NCBI RefSeq assembly: GCF_963378085.1
Contig: NZ_OY726395.1
Span: 744,001 to 808,000, forward strand
DNA length: 64,000 bases
Direction of reading: 5' to 3'
Source: Mycolicibacterium sp. MU0050
GTDB taxonomy: Bacteria > Actinomycetota > Actinomycetes > Mycobacteriales > Mycobacteriaceae
Shown piece after piece: positions 15,324-24,573 of the stretch (positions within the stretch are counted from its first letter, which is position 1; each line of letters opens with the position of its first letter). Under the pieces are notes generated by a model, which did not search any database, was not told the origin of the DNA, and worked only from the letters and a program-made list of their open reading frames with translations. Position numbers and translations under genes: made by a program.

Positions 15324-15605
15324 ATGAACCGCGTGATGACCCTGTTGATTGCCGGCTTTGCTGCTGCTGTGGTGGCGACCGGCTGCTCGTCGGCCGTGAT
15401 GAACCAGGGCGGCGACACCAAGTGCAGCGATTTCACCGCCGCGGACGAGAAGACGCAGAACGAGAACATCACCAAGATGCTCACGGACGAAGGCAAGAAC
15501 GAGCCGTCCAACCTCGAGCTGACCGGTACCCGGGCCGCGGTGCAGACCTGGTGCCAGACCGCGGGCACCCCGGACAGCCCCATCAAGGAGGCCCCGCACC
15601 TCTGA
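15324..15605 (+). CDS. Small secreted lipoprotein, HdeA-like
   Basis: A 93-residue precursor with a signal peptide and lipobox (VVATGC, Cys at residue 21). The mature part has two further Cys (KCSDF and TWCQT) placed as in HdeA-family acid-stress chaperones, where they form a disulfide. The ATG at 15324 is chosen because GGAGG lies 4 bases upstream; the GTG at 15321 is too close to it. It would sit on the outer face of the cell membrane. HdeA similarity is by spacing only. Confidence 0.7.
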   Translation: MNRVMTLLIAGFAAAVVATGCSSAVMNQGGDTKCSDFTAADEKTQNENITKMLTDEGKNEPSNLELTGTRAAVQTWCQTAGTPDSPIKEAPHL

Positions 15606-15613
15606 GTTTCGCC

Positions 15614-15655
15614 GGCCGGCATGGTGCTCACCTCCGCGTGAGCGCCATGCCGGCC
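15614..15655 (+). terminator. Strong hairpin terminator
   Basis: Bases 15614-15631 pair with 15638-15655 (18 pairs, one T-G; loop CTCCGC) without a T tract, a common mycobacterial form. The 238 bases that follow, up to 15893, hold no gene I can support. Confidence 0.75.
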
Positions 15656-15893
15656 GTGTGTCGCCCCGGTCTGCGAATGCGCGGGTCGGCGCGACGAGTA
15701 GCGCGCCGCACCGCCTCGCGCAGCCCCGGACCCGACGCGGTGCACGCCTCGATCCGGTTGTATCACCACGTCGGCGACGACGTCCTGCGCAACGACGGGC
15801 AAGCCACCCCGCCGGTGGCCACCGGGACTCCTCGGGCGCCGCGGACCAGCAAATCGGTCCGCTCCCGCCGATCGCTGGTTAAGGTTTCCGGTT

Positions 15894-16337
15894 ATGGCAG
15901 TCAACGATTCGCGTGAGGTGGTCATCGAGGCGACGCCGGCGGAGATCCTCGACGTCATCGCCGACGTCGAGTCGACGCCGACGTGGTCCCCGCAGTACCA
16001 GAAGGCCGAGATCCTCGAGACCCACGACGACGGCAGGCCGCGTCGGGCCAAGATGACCATCAAGGCCGCCGGACTGACCGACGACCAGGTCATCGAGTAC
16101 ACGTGGACCGACACCAGCGTCAGCTGGACCCTCGTCTCGGCCGGTCAGCTGAAGGCCCAGGACGCCTCGTACACGCTGACGCCCGAGGGCGACAAGACCC
16201 GGGTCCGGTTCGACATGTTGGTGGACCCCTCGGTGCCCATCCCGGGCTTCCTGCTCAAGCGCACGCTGAAGGGCGGCATGGAGACCGCGACCGACGGCCT
16301 GCGCAAGCAGGTGCTGAAGGTCAAGAAGGGCCGCTGA
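15894..16337 (+). CDS. SRPBCC-family protein (first of tandem pair)
   Basis: A 147-residue START-like/polyketide-cyclase-fold protein: SREVVIEATPAEILDVIADVE, TWSPQYQKAEILE, then a TRVRFDMLVDP strand and an amphipathic C-terminal helix (LLKRTLKGGMETATDGLRKQV). These proteins form a deep lipid- or ligand-binding cavity. Position matches M. tuberculosis Rv0856/Rv0857-type genes before dapC (from memory). The second copy lies 70 bases downstream in the same direction. Confidence 0.8.
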   Translation: MAVNDSREVVIEATPAEILDVIADVESTPTWSPQYQKAEILETHDDGRPRRAKMTIKAAGLTDDQVIEYTWTDTSVSWTLVSAGQLKAQDASYTLTPEGDKTRVRFDMLVDPSVPIPGFLLKRTLKGGMETATDGLRKQVLKVKKGR

Positions 16338-16407
16338 GCCCCGACCCGACGGCGGTGCAGCGAAGATTTTGCTGCGGAACCTGCCGCCGGTTACTACCGT
16401 CGAACCC

Positions 16408-16845
16408 ATGGCCGTACGGGCGTCCCGCGAGGTGATGTTCGACGCCTCCCCGAAGGCGATTCTGGACACGCTCGCAGACATCGAAGCCTTGCCGTCGTGG
16501 TCGACGGTGCATCGCAGCGCGGAAGTGCTCGACCGCTATCCCGATGGCAGACCGCACCACGTCAAGACGACGGTCCGACTGCTCGGCGTCACAGACAAGG
16601 AGTTGCTCGAGTACCGCTGGGGTGACAACTGGATGGTGTGGGACGCCCGGCGCACCCTGCAGCAGCAGGGCCAGCACGCGGAGTACAACCTGACCCGGGA
16701 GGGCGACCTGACCCGGGTGCGGTTCGACATCATTGTCGATCCGTCGGCGCCCGTGCCGGCCTTTCTGGTCAAGCGCGCCAAGCGAATTGTGCTCGAGGCC
16801 GCGATCGACCGCCTTCGCAGCCGGGTCACCCGGCACTGGGGCTGA
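16408..16845 (+). CDS. SRPBCC-family protein (second of tandem pair)
   Basis: A 145-residue paralogue of the preceding protein with the same plan: SREVMFDASPKAILDTLADIEALPSW, DGRPHHVKTTV, LTRVRFDIIVDPSAPVPAFLVKRAKR. The start at 16408 aligns with the start of the first copy; an earlier in-frame codon would add an unrelated tail. The pair is a local duplication probably sharing a ligand class. It converges with dapC, whose stop is 27 bases downstream. Confidence 0.8.
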   Translation: MAVRASREVMFDASPKAILDTLADIEALPSWSTVHRSAEVLDRYPDGRPHHVKTTVRLLGVTDKELLEYRWGDNWMVWDARRTLQQQGQHAEYNLTREGDLTRVRFDIIVDPSAPVPAFLVKRAKRIVLEAAIDRLRSRVTRHWG

Positions 16846-16871
16846 CGGGGCAGGACCGCGGCGCGGAGCCG

Positions 16872-18041
16872 TCAGCGCCGCAGGGCGCCCAGGCGTCGGA
16901 TGGCCTCGTCGAGGGTGTCCTCGCGTTTGCAGAAGGCGAAGCGCACCAAGTGGTTCCACTCCGCGAAGTGCGGCCCCGCCGGATCGCAGAATGCCGAGAG
17001 GGGAATGGCCGCGACCCCGACCTGGTGGGGCAGCTGTGAACAGAACTCGGCGCTGTCGTGGTAGCCCAGCGGCCGCGGATCCGCGCACAGGAAGTAGGTG
17101 CCCGAACTCGGATGCACGTCGAAACCGAGGTCGCTCAGCGCCGCCCCGAGCTTGTCGCGGCGGGCCTGCAGCGAATCGCGCAGCGCCGCCACCCAGCGGT
17201 CCTCCGTATTCAGCGCCAGCGCCACCGCGGGCTGGAAGGGGGCCCCGCCGACGTAGCTCAGATACTGCTTGGCGGCGCGCAGCCCGCCGATCAAAGACGC
17301 TGGGCCACAAGCCCATCCGATCTTCCAGCCGGTGCAGTTGAACATCTTCGCCGCGCTGGAGATCGTGACGGTGCGCTCGGCCATCCCGGGGTAGGCCGCC
17401 AGGGGCCGGTGCCGGCCGCCGTCGAACACCAGGTGCTCGTAGACCTCGTCGGTGATCACCAGCAGGTCGTTGTCGATGGCCACGGCCGCCACCTGAGCCA
17501 GCTCGGCCTCGCTGAACACGGTGCCGGTGGGGTTGTGCGGTGTGTTGAGGATCAGCGCCCGCGTGCGCGGACCGATCGCGCGGCGCAGCGCGTCCACGTC
17601 GAGGGCGAACCCGCGGCCGTCGGGAACCAGCGGTGCGGTCACCCGGTGGCAGCCCGCCATCGCCACCACCGGCGCGTACGAGTCGTAGAACGGCTCGATC
17701 ATGGCGACCTCGGAGCCGGGCTCGACCAGCCCGAGGATCGCCGCGGCGATGGCCTCGGTGGCACCCACGGTGACCAGCACCTCGGAATCGAGGTCGTAGT
17801 CGACGCCGAAATGCCGGCTGCGTTGCGCAGCGATGGCTTGCCGCAACTCGGGCATGCCCGGGCCCGGCGGATACTGGTTCACGCCGTCGCGGATCGCCTG
17901 CACGGCGGCCTCGAGCAGCGCCGGCGGGCCGTCCTCGTCGGGGAAGCCCTGGCCCAGGTTCACCGCCCCGACGCGCGCGGCCAGCGCGGACATCTCGGCG
18001 AAGATCGTCACCGCGTAGGGCGTCAGCCTCGAGACCGTCAT
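16872..18041 (-). CDS. dapC: N-succinyldiaminopimelate aminotransferase DapC
   Basis: A 389-residue fold-type I PLP aminotransferase. Visible motifs: NLGQGFPDEDGP near the start, LNTPHNPTG, TDEVYEHLVFDG, the PLP-lysine motif SSAAKMFNCTGWKIGW, and RFAFCKR at the end (substrate-carboxylate Arg). It catalyses the glutamate-dependent step of the succinylase lysine/diaminopimelate route. The order SRPBCC pair then dapC on the opposite strand matches Rv0858c (from memory). The ATG at 18041 is preferred over a codon 45 bases upstream that adds unconserved residues. Confidence 0.85.
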   Translation of the reverse strand: MTVSRLTPYAVTIFAEMSALAARVGAVNLGQGFPDEDGPPALLEAAVQAIRDGVNQYPPGPGMPELRQAIAAQRSRHFGVDYDLDSEVLVTVGATEAIAAAILGLVEPGSEVAMIEPFYDSYAPVVAMAGCHRVTAPLVPDGRGFALDVDALRRAIGPRTRALILNTPHNPTGTVFSEAELAQVAAVAIDNDLLVITDEVYEHLVFDGGRHRPLAAYPGMAERTVTISSAAKMFNCTGWKIGWACGPASLIGGLRAAKQYLSYVGGAPFQPAVALALNTEDRWVAALRDSLQARRDKLGAALSDLGFDVHPSSGTYFLCADPRPLGYHDSAEFCSQLPHQVGVAAIPLSAFCDPAGPHFAEWNHLVRFAFCKREDTLDEAIRRLGALRR

Positions 18042-18152
18042 GAGTACCGAGCGTAGCGGCGCAGGTCCGGGCGTGGATTGCCGCACAACGGCGCCGCGGG
18101 CAACCGTTAATGTCCTTACCGGTATGCAAGGTCGGCGTTTCAGGGGGCTTCA

Positions 18153-19241
18153 GTGACGGACACCAGCATCGACAACCTCGAGGCCCGGTATCTGGCGGCA
18201 CGGGACCCGGCCGAGGCGCTACAGACCGCCGAAGCCCTGCTGGAGGCGCGAAGGAGCGAACTCGGGGCCACGCATCCCGACACCGTGACCACCGCGGTGG
18301 CGGCGGCGACGTGGAGGTTTCACTCCGGCGACGTCGCGGGCGGGGTCGAGCAGTTGCGCGCGCTGCTGCCCACCGTGGTCGCGGTGCTCGGCGCCGACGA
18401 TCTGGGCACGTTGGCCGCCCGCCACATCGTGGCGTCCTATCCCGACGGCGCCGACCCGTCGCCCGCCCGGCGCCTGGTCGGCTGGCTCGAGCTCTACGCC
18501 GACGAGCAGCGGGTCCTCGGCGCCGACCATCCGACGACGTTGGCCGCCCGCAACCAGATCGCCCTGTTGCGGCGCGAACTCGGCGACCGCATCGGCGCCC
18601 GCGACGAATCCGCGGCCGTGGTCGAGGCGCAACGCCGCGTCCTGGGGGAGACCCACCCGGACACCCTCACGGGCCGGCTCAGTGCGGCGATGTGTCTGGG
18701 GGAGGCCAGCGACGGCGCCGCGGCGCTGGCCGCGATCAACGCGCTGATCCCGCTGTTGGGAGCGGCGTTCGGCTACGACCACCAGAACACCCTCGCGGCG
18801 CGCCAGACCAGCGCGCTGTGGAGCGCCGAGGACGGCGGCGATCTGCTCGAGCGGTTCTCCGAGTGGGAGGTGCTGGTCGAGGATCTGACCGGCGCGCTGG
18901 GGGAGCGCCACCCGCTGACAGTGGCCGCGGTGGCGGCCCGCGATGAGCACCGGGACCAATGGGAGCAGCAGGGCCACGAGGCGGCCGGCCTGCTGGCCGG
19001 CGTGGTCGATGCCAAGCGGGAGGCGGGACGGACGTTGCGCGCCGACGGTCCGGGGTCGGTGGCCCATCTGCGCTGCCGCTACGACCTGGCCCAGCGGTTC
19101 CTGCGCGGGCTGCGCTTCGAAGCCGCTCAGCGGCACGCCGAGGCGTTGATCGCCGACAGCAGTACCGCGCTGGGCGACGATCACGAGCTGACGGTGGCCG
19201 CCCGTCGGCTGCTCGACGAGATCGCCGAGCGGTGGGACTGA
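18153..19241 (+). CDS. Tetratricopeptide-repeat protein
   Basis: A 362-residue Ala/Leu-rich protein with at least four repeats of the type LGxxHPxTLxAR: LGATHPDTVTTA (39-50), LGADHPTTLAAR, LGETHPDTLTGR and FGYDHQNTLAAR, with a weaker last copy LGDDHELTVAAR. This is the TPR_10/12 pattern that forms protein-binding solenoids. No enzymatic or membrane domain is present, so it would be a cytosolic scaffold. The GTG at 18153 starts the conserved part. Its partners are not evident from the neighbours. Confidence 0.7.
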   Translation: MTDTSIDNLEARYLAARDPAEALQTAEALLEARRSELGATHPDTVTTAVAAATWRFHSGDVAGGVEQLRALLPTVVAVLGADDLGTLAARHIVASYPDGADPSPARRLVGWLELYADEQRVLGADHPTTLAARNQIALLRRELGDRIGARDESAAVVEAQRRVLGETHPDTLTGRLSAAMCLGEASDGAAALAAINALIPLLGAAFGYDHQNTLAARQTSALWSAEDGGDLLERFSEWEVLVEDLTGALGERHPLTVAAVAARDEHRDQWEQQGHEAAGLLAGVVDAKREAGRTLRADGPGSVAHLRCRYDLAQRFLRGLRFEAAQRHAEALIADSSTALGDDHELTVAARRLLDEIAERWD

Positions 19242-19269
19242 CCGGCGAGCAGCGGAAATGCTTCCGAAT

Positions 19270-20646
19270 TCAGGCTTTCCACACTGTCTTGAGATTGCAG
19301 AATTCTCGGATGCCCTCGGCGGCCAGTTCGCGCCCGTAGCCGGAATCCTTGATCCCTCCGAACGGCAGCTCCGGGTATGAGACCGTCATGCCGTTGAGGA
19401 AAACTGCGCCCGCCTCCAGATTTCGAACGAACCAGTCATGCTCGGCATCATCGTTGCTCCACACCGACGAGCTCAACCCGAACGCCGTTTGATTCGCGAT
19501 GCGCACGGCCTCGTCCCGGTTGCCGACGCGATACACCGACGCGACGGGGCCGAAAGCCTCCTCCCGCACAATGCGCATGTCGTCGGTCAGTCCGGCCAGT
19601 ACCGTGGGCGGGTAATACCACCCCGGGCGGTCAGGCGCGGAACCCCCGGCGAGTAACTGGGCGCCCTTGGCCACCGCGTCGTCCACCAAGCCGCTGACCG
19701 CAGCGCGGCCGGACTCGGTGCTCAGTGGGCCGACGTCGGTGGACTCGTTCATCGGATCACCGACCACGAGGTCGTTCATCTTGTCGGTGAACAGGTCCAC
19801 GAATTCCTCATACACCTCCGTGTGGATGATGAATCGCTTGCCGGCTATGCAGGATTGGCCATTGTTGGACACTCGGGCCGCGACCGCGACCGTCGACGCG
19901 GCATCCAGATCGGCGCTGGGCATCACGATGAATGGGTCCGAGCCTCCGAGTTCCAGCACCGCCTTCTTGAGCTGACGCCCGGCGGTCGCCCCCACGGCCC
20001 GCCCCGCCGACTCGGATCCGGTCAGGGTGACGGCCTTGACGCGGCGATCCTCGATCACTGCGGCGACTTCGCTCGACTCGACGAGCAGCGAACGCAGTGA
20101 GCCGTCCGGATAGCCGCCCCTGGTGAAGAGTTCATCGAGATAGAGCGCGGACTGCGGAACATTCGGCGCGTGCTTCAGCAACCCGGCGTTGCCAGCCATC
20201 AACGCCGGTGCGGCGAACCGGATCACCTGCCACAGTGGGTAATTCCAGGGCATCACTGCAAGCACTACGCCCAACGGTTGCCACACCGTGCCGGCCGCAG
20301 ATGCGGATACGGTCGACGGGTCCGCGAGGTGCTGCGGGGACAAAAAGGCTTCGGCGTTGTCGGCATAGAAGCGGATGCTCTTGACGCATTTGACGACTTC
20401 GGCGCGCGCCTGCCGGATCGGCTTACCCATTTCGAGGGTGATCATCGCGGCCGTCGAATCGATTTCTGAGTCAAGCAGGTCGGCCGTCGCGTGCATCCAA
20501 GCGGCGCGTTGGCTGAAGGAGGTTTCACCCAAGGTCCGGGCAGCTTCGCATGCCTCTGCGATTCGGCGCTGCACCTCGGCGTCGTCATGTGGTGCAAACT
20601 TCTCGACGACCTCGCCTGTCGCCGGATTGGTGGTAGCGATTGTCAT
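19270..20646 (-). CDS. Succinate-semialdehyde-type aldehyde dehydrogenase
   Basis: A 458-residue NAD(P)+-dependent aldehyde dehydrogenase: MPWNYPLWQV, LTGSESAGRAVG, catalytic Glu in LELGGSDPF (E232) and nucleophile Cys in NNGQSCIAGKR (C266). Length and the short N-terminus match GabD1-type mycobacterial enzymes that oxidise succinate semialdehyde, though other short semialdehydes are possible. The ATG at 20646 has AAGAAGAGAG upstream. It is divergent from the E1/E2 operon across the TTGGATCCAA operator pair, so it is likely co-regulated. Confidence 0.8.
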   Translation of the reverse strand: MTIATTNPATGEVVEKFAPHDDAEVQRRIAEACEAARTLGETSFSQRAAWMHATADLLDSEIDSTAAMITLEMGKPIRQARAEVVKCVKSIRFYADNAEAFLSPQHLADPSTVSASAAGTVWQPLGVVLAVMPWNYPLWQVIRFAAPALMAGNAGLLKHAPNVPQSALYLDELFTRGGYPDGSLRSLLVESSEVAAVIEDRRVKAVTLTGSESAGRAVGATAGRQLKKAVLELGGSDPFIVMPSADLDAASTVAVAARVSNNGQSCIAGKRFIIHTEVYEEFVDLFTDKMNDLVVGDPMNESTDVGPLSTESGRAAVSGLVDDAVAKGAQLLAGGSAPDRPGWYYPPTVLAGLTDDMRIVREEAFGPVASVYRVGNRDEAVRIANQTAFGLSSSVWSNDDAEHDWFVRNLEAGAVFLNGMTVSYPELPFGGIKDSGYGRELAAEGIREFCNLKTVWKA

Positions 20647-20802
20647 GAATTCTCTCTTCTTGGTGCGGTGTGGCTGAACATCGGGCCGGCGGGTTCTCGG
20701 TCCCGGCCGCGCCGGGTGCGCCGGGGTCAACCCTCATGGCTCCCGAATGCGGTGCGGTTCGGCCGACCCGTCCGGGTCCAACTGACGCGTGGATCACCGG
20801 AA

Positions 20803-20812
20803 TTGGATCCAA
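20803..20812. promoter_or_regulatory. Operator 1 of island regulon
   Basis: A perfect palindrome TTGGATCCAA in the divergent promoter region. Its centre is 63 bp from operator 2, about six helical turns, so a regulator could bind both on one face. Confidence 0.7.
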
Positions 20813-20865
20813 ACACTGAGCACCATACGGGATTGCGAGGAACAATCTCAGTCCTAGTAGCCAAA

Positions 20866-20875
20866 TTGGATCCAA
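20866..20875. promoter_or_regulatory. Operator 2 of island regulon
   Basis: TTGGATCCAA extended to a 12-bp palindrome, ATTGGATCCAAT (20865-20876), 67 bp upstream of the E1 start codon. The likely ligand is the GntR protein encoded at 31930-32625. Confidence 0.7.
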
Positions 20876-20942
20876 TAAAGGTAGTGTGTGACCCGAGCCA
20901 CGCGCCGACTGTGGGGTCGGCCGACCGCTGGAGAAGAGGTTT

Positions 20943-23129
20943 ATGTCCGCCGAATGCCGTTTGGAAACGGGATCTGAATGGATCGAACTTTCCACCACCC
21001 AAGATGACTGGAAGGCCGCGGACCCGGCGCTTCTGGGGACCATGCTCGCCGAGTTGCACCTGATCCGGGCCTTCGAGGAAACCGTGCTTGAACTCGCGGC
21101 CGAAGGTTTGGTCCACGGACCCGCTCACTCCAGCATCGGCCAGGAGGGTGGCGCGGTGGGATCCATCGTCGGCCTGCGGCCGACCGATGGGGTGAACGGC
21201 TCGCACCGCGGGCACCACCAATTTCTTGCGAAGGTGCTGACCTATGTGTCCGGAGGGGTGATCGACCCCGCCGCGCCCGTCACGCCAGAGGTGTCGGACG
21301 TGCTGCAACGGACACTCGCCGAGATCCTCGGATTGGCTCAAGGCTATTGCCGCGGCCGCGGCGGTTCGATGCACCTGCAGTGGTTCGAGGCGGGGGCGTT
21401 GGGGACCAACGCCATCGTCGGTGGCGGCGTACCCATGGCGGCCGGCAATGCCTGGGCCCAAAAGCACAGTTCCACAACCGATGTCACGATCAGCTACTTC
21501 GGAGATGGCGCCAGTCAGATCGGCTCGGTGCTCGAATCCATGAACTTGGCAGCCGCTTGGAAACTGCCGGTGTGCTTCTTCATCGAGAACAACCTCTACG
21601 CGGTGGCCACGCACGTCGAAGAGATCACCGCAGATTCGCGCCTGTCGGTGCGGGGGCAGGGATTCAGTATTCCCGGCTGGCGGGTCGACGGGATGGACCC
21701 GCTGGCTGTGTACTTGGCCACCGAACGGGCTGCCGAACGGATGCGCAACGGCGATGGTCCGGCGATCGTCGAGGCCGAGGTGTATCGGTTTTTCCACCAG
21801 AATGGGCCGTACCCGGGTAGTGCCTTCGGTTACCGCGACAAGGCCGAGGAGGCGCAGTGGCGCGCTCGGGATCCGCTGGATATGACTGCTGCGCAGATGA
21901 TCAACCTAGGTCTGATCGACGAGGCTGGTGTCACAGATCTGCGTCGTCGGGCGCAGGAAGCGATGACCGCCGCGGCTTCCGCCCTGCTGGAGGTCGACCC
22001 GGAATCGGCCGGCAAGCGCCGTATCCGGCCCGAACTGTGGCCCGATCCGAGCTTCGTCGACGTGGGTGTCCGTGGTGATGCCAGCGAGCTTCAATCCTTG
22101 CCCGTACTGGATCCGACCGAGCACGAAGGGGACTGGCGCAAACTGAAGTTCGTCGACGCCGTCGCCGGGGTGATGGATCGTCGGATGGCGACCGACGAAC
22201 GCATCGTGGTCTTTGGTGAGGACGTCCACCGACTGAACGGCGGCACCAACGGTGCCACCAAGGGGCTGGCGAAGTACGGCGACACCCGTCTGGTCGGTAC
22301 ACCGATCAGTGAGAATGCGTTCATCGGACTCGGTGGCGGCCTGGCACTGGACGGTCGGTTCCGACCGGTCGTCGAGTTCATGTATCCCGACTTCATGTGG
22401 GTGGCGGCAGACCAGGTGTTCAACCAGGTCGGCAAGGCGAGGCACATGTTCGGTGGAGATAACTCGGTCCCCCTGGTGCTGCGAACCAAAGTCGCAATGG
22501 GGACCGGGTACGGCTCCCAGCACCTGATGGATCCGGCTGGAATCTTCGTCACAAGCCCAGGGTGGCGGGTGGTGGCACCCTCTACCGCTGCGGATTACGT
22601 CGGCTTGATGAATGCGGCCCTGGCGCTGGACGATCCGGTCCTGGTGATCGAGCATGTCGACCTCTACGGCATCGCCGACCGCGTCCCCGAAGGGGATCTC
22701 GACTACATCATTCCGCCGCGTCGGGCAGCCGTCCGCCGCGTCGGCACGGAGGTCACCGTCATCAGCTACCTCTCGATGGTCGCCCGGTGCCTCGAGGCAA
22801 TCGAACAGACACACGTTGACGGAGAGGTGATCGACTTGCGTTGGCTCGACCGCGCGTCGATCGACTGGGAAACCATCGAGGCAAGTGTCCGCAAGACGAA
22901 CGCGGTGTTGATCGTCGAGCAGGGCGCCCGCGGAACTTCTTACGGCGGATGGTTGGCCGACGAGGTCCAGCGCAGGCTTTTCGACTGGCTGGATCAACCT
23001 GTGGAGCGGGTGTCGGGTGGGGAAGCATCACCGAGCATTTCCCGGGTGTTGGAACGTGCGGCCTTCGCCGGCACGAGTGAGATCGTCGATGGTCTTGAGA
23101 AGATCTCGCGTGGGATGGGCAAGCGCTGA
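20943..23129 (+). CDS. 2-oxoacid (acetoin-type) dehydrogenase E1, alpha and beta fused
   Basis: A 728-residue thiamin-diphosphate enzyme. Residues 1-~370 are the E1-alpha part, with the ThDP-magnesium motif GDGASQIG through ENN (about 186-215) and GGSMHL. Residues ~395-728 are the E1-beta part (VVFGEDV, GTPISENAFIGLG, DPVLVIEHVDL). The two are separate proteins in most such complexes. Together with E2 downstream it would decarboxylate a 2-oxoacid or cleave a diketone such as acetoin, giving an acyl-CoA. No E3 gene is nearby, so a chromosomal lipoamide dehydrogenase must be borrowed. Confidence 0.85.
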   Translation: MSAECRLETGSEWIELSTTQDDWKAADPALLGTMLAELHLIRAFEETVLELAAEGLVHGPAHSSIGQEGGAVGSIVGLRPTDGVNGSHRGHHQFLAKVLTYVSGGVIDPAAPVTPEVSDVLQRTLAEILGLAQGYCRGRGGSMHLQWFEAGALGTNAIVGGGVPMAAGNAWAQKHSSTTDVTISYFGDGASQIGSVLESMNLAAAWKLPVCFFIENNLYAVATHVEEITADSRLSVRGQGFSIPGWRVDGMDPLAVYLATERAAERMRNGDGPAIVEAEVYRFFHQNGPYPGSAFGYRDKAEEAQWRARDPLDMTAAQMINLGLIDEAGVTDLRRRAQEAMTAAASALLEVDPESAGKRRIRPELWPDPSFVDVGVRGDASELQSLPVLDPTEHEGDWRKLKFVDAVAGVMDRRMATDERIVVFGEDVHRLNGGTNGATKGLAKYGDTRLVGTPISENAFIGLGGGLALDGRFRPVVEFMYPDFMWVAADQVFNQVGKARHMFGGDNSVPLVLRTKVAMGTGYGSQHLMDPAGIFVTSPGWRVVAPSTAADYVGLMNAALALDDPVLVIEHVDLYGIADRVPEGDLDYIIPPRRAAVRRVGTEVTVISYLSMVARCLEAIEQTHVDGEVIDLRWLDRASIDWETIEASVRKTNAVLIVEQGARGTSYGGWLADEVQRRLFDWLDQPVERVSGGEASPSISRVLERAAFAGTSEIVDGLEKISRGMGKR

Positions 23130-24376
23130 TGGCCACCGTGGTGCGAATGCCAGAAGTGTTGGCCGACACCAGTGAAGCCACCATCCAATCTTGGCTGGTG
23201 GCGGTCGGCGACGAAATCGCCATCGGTGATCCGATCGCAGAGATCGAAACGGACAAGGCGGTTGTGGAGTACGCCGCCGAGGTCGCGGGGATTCTGTCCC
23301 AACTGTTGGTTGAGCCTGGGACGTCGACCGCCGTGGGCAATCCGATCGCGGTAGTGACGAGTCCGGGTGAGGACGATGCCGATATCGATCCGGGGTTGGG
23401 GGCCGCCGCGACTCCGCTGGAGCCTGCTTCGTCGACCGCCACTGCGAAGGGTGAAGAAGAGGCGACGGGTGAAGAGGCGAAGCCAGAACCTGTCGAGGCT
23501 CCCGGTCGACGGATGTTTGCAACACCGTTGGTGCGAAAGATCGCCCGGGAAAAGGGAATTGACCTAACCGAGGTCACGGGTACCGGGCCCGGCGGGCGAA
23601 TCGTACGTCGCGACGTCGACCGGTTGCCCGAAAGGCGGCCAGCGGTCGTCCCGCCACCAGCACTGCGTCCGGACGAGCCAGCGGTTTCTGCGCCCGAGGG
23701 CGTCGTTGACGTGCCGTTGTCGGGGATGCGTAAGGCCATCGCGCGGCGCCTCACCGAGAGCAAGACCACGGTGCCCCATTTCTACGTCACCGCCGAGTGC
23801 CGAATCGATGCGCTCCTCGAGCTCAGGGCGACTGTCAACGGATCCTCCACAGTGAAAATTTCGGTGAACGACTTTGTCCTCAAGGCGGTTGCCGGCGCTC
23901 TGCTCGAGGTCCCGGAGGCCAATGCGATTTGGAACGGCGATTCGATCCGGCGGTTCCAAAGTGCCGACGTCGCGGTGGCTGTCGCGGTGGACGGCGGCCT
24001 GGTGACACCGGTACTGCGCGGGGTGGAGCGGCTTCCGGTCTCAATGATTTCGGCCCAGGTCGCGGATTTCGCGGAACGCGCCCGGGGCGGTCGCATCCAG
24101 CAGGGTGAACTCGAAGGCGGGAGCTTCTCGGTTTCCAACCTCGGCATGTACGGGGTGACGGAGTTCTCGGCGATCCTCAATCCACCGCATTCGGGGATCC
24201 TCGCGGTCGGCGCTGCAACTCAGCGACCGGTTGTGGTCGACGGCGAGTTGACGGTCGGGTCGATGATGACCGTGACGCTGTCGGCCGACCATCGCGTCAT
24301 CGACGGGGCGGTAGCCGCGCAATGGATGGCGGCCTTTGTCCGAAGAATCGAGAACCCGATGACGATTCTGATATGA
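23129..24376 (+). CDS. Dihydrolipoamide acyltransferase E2
   Basis: A 415-residue E2 with domains in order: one lipoyl domain (ETDKA, Lys about residue 43), an acidic/Ala linker, a peripheral-subunit-binding domain (ATPLVRKIAREKGIDL, about 130-165) and the acyltransferase core ending with the catalytic SADHRVIDG (His about 387). It moves the acyl group made by E1 to coenzyme A. The start overlaps the E1 stop by one base (TGATG). It has one lipoyl domain, whereas the housekeeping mycobacterial E2 has two, which fits a dedicated catabolic complex. Confidence 0.9.
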   Translation: MATVVRMPEVLADTSEATIQSWLVAVGDEIAIGDPIAEIETDKAVVEYAAEVAGILSQLLVEPGTSTAVGNPIAVVTSPGEDDADIDPGLGAAATPLEPASSTATAKGEEEATGEEAKPEPVEAPGRRMFATPLVRKIAREKGIDLTEVTGTGPGGRIVRRDVDRLPERRPAVVPPPALRPDEPAVSAPEGVVDVPLSGMRKAIARRLTESKTTVPHFYVTAECRIDALLELRATVNGSSTVKISVNDFVLKAVAGALLEVPEANAIWNGDSIRRFQSADVAVAVAVDGGLVTPVLRGVERLPVSMISAQVADFAERARGGRIQQGELEGGSFSVSNLGMYGVTEFSAILNPPHSGILAVGAATQRPVVVDGELTVGSMMTVTLSADHRVIDGAVAAQWMAAFVRRIENPMTILI

Positions 24377-24573
24377 ACGCCCGCGAGTTGGCCGCGCGGG
24401 TCGCGGCCCGATCAAGGTTCCGTCTCGGCCGGCGTGGAGCTACCCGCGGACGGTCCCGTTGGGCAGCGATGTGGTGCCTGTGCGATTCCGACCTCGATGA
24501 CCCGCGCTGGAGCCAGGATGCCGGCGCAACAACTTTGTCAGTTTCTTTCATGAACATGACCTGGGAGCGGTGA
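24373..24573 (+). CDS. Small basic ORF between E2 and the ABC importer
   Basis: A 66-residue frame that starts in an ATGA overlap with the E2 stop and ends in a TGATG overlap with the next gene. The product is Arg-rich at first (AARVAARSRFRLGRRG), then has WCLCDSD and a hydrophilic tail. I do not recognise it. Perfect joints at both ends argue for translation, perhaps mainly as a coupler between the complex genes and the transporter genes. It may also be the worn remnant of a larger gene. Confidence 0.45.
   Translation: MNARELAARVAARSRFRLGRRGATRGRSRWAAMWCLCDSDLDDPRWSQDAGATTLSVSFMNMTWER

Noticed and set aside
15656..15893. Possible regulator-gene fragment on either strand
   Set aside because: Frames are short, without a ribosome site or motif; nothing there could be supported.
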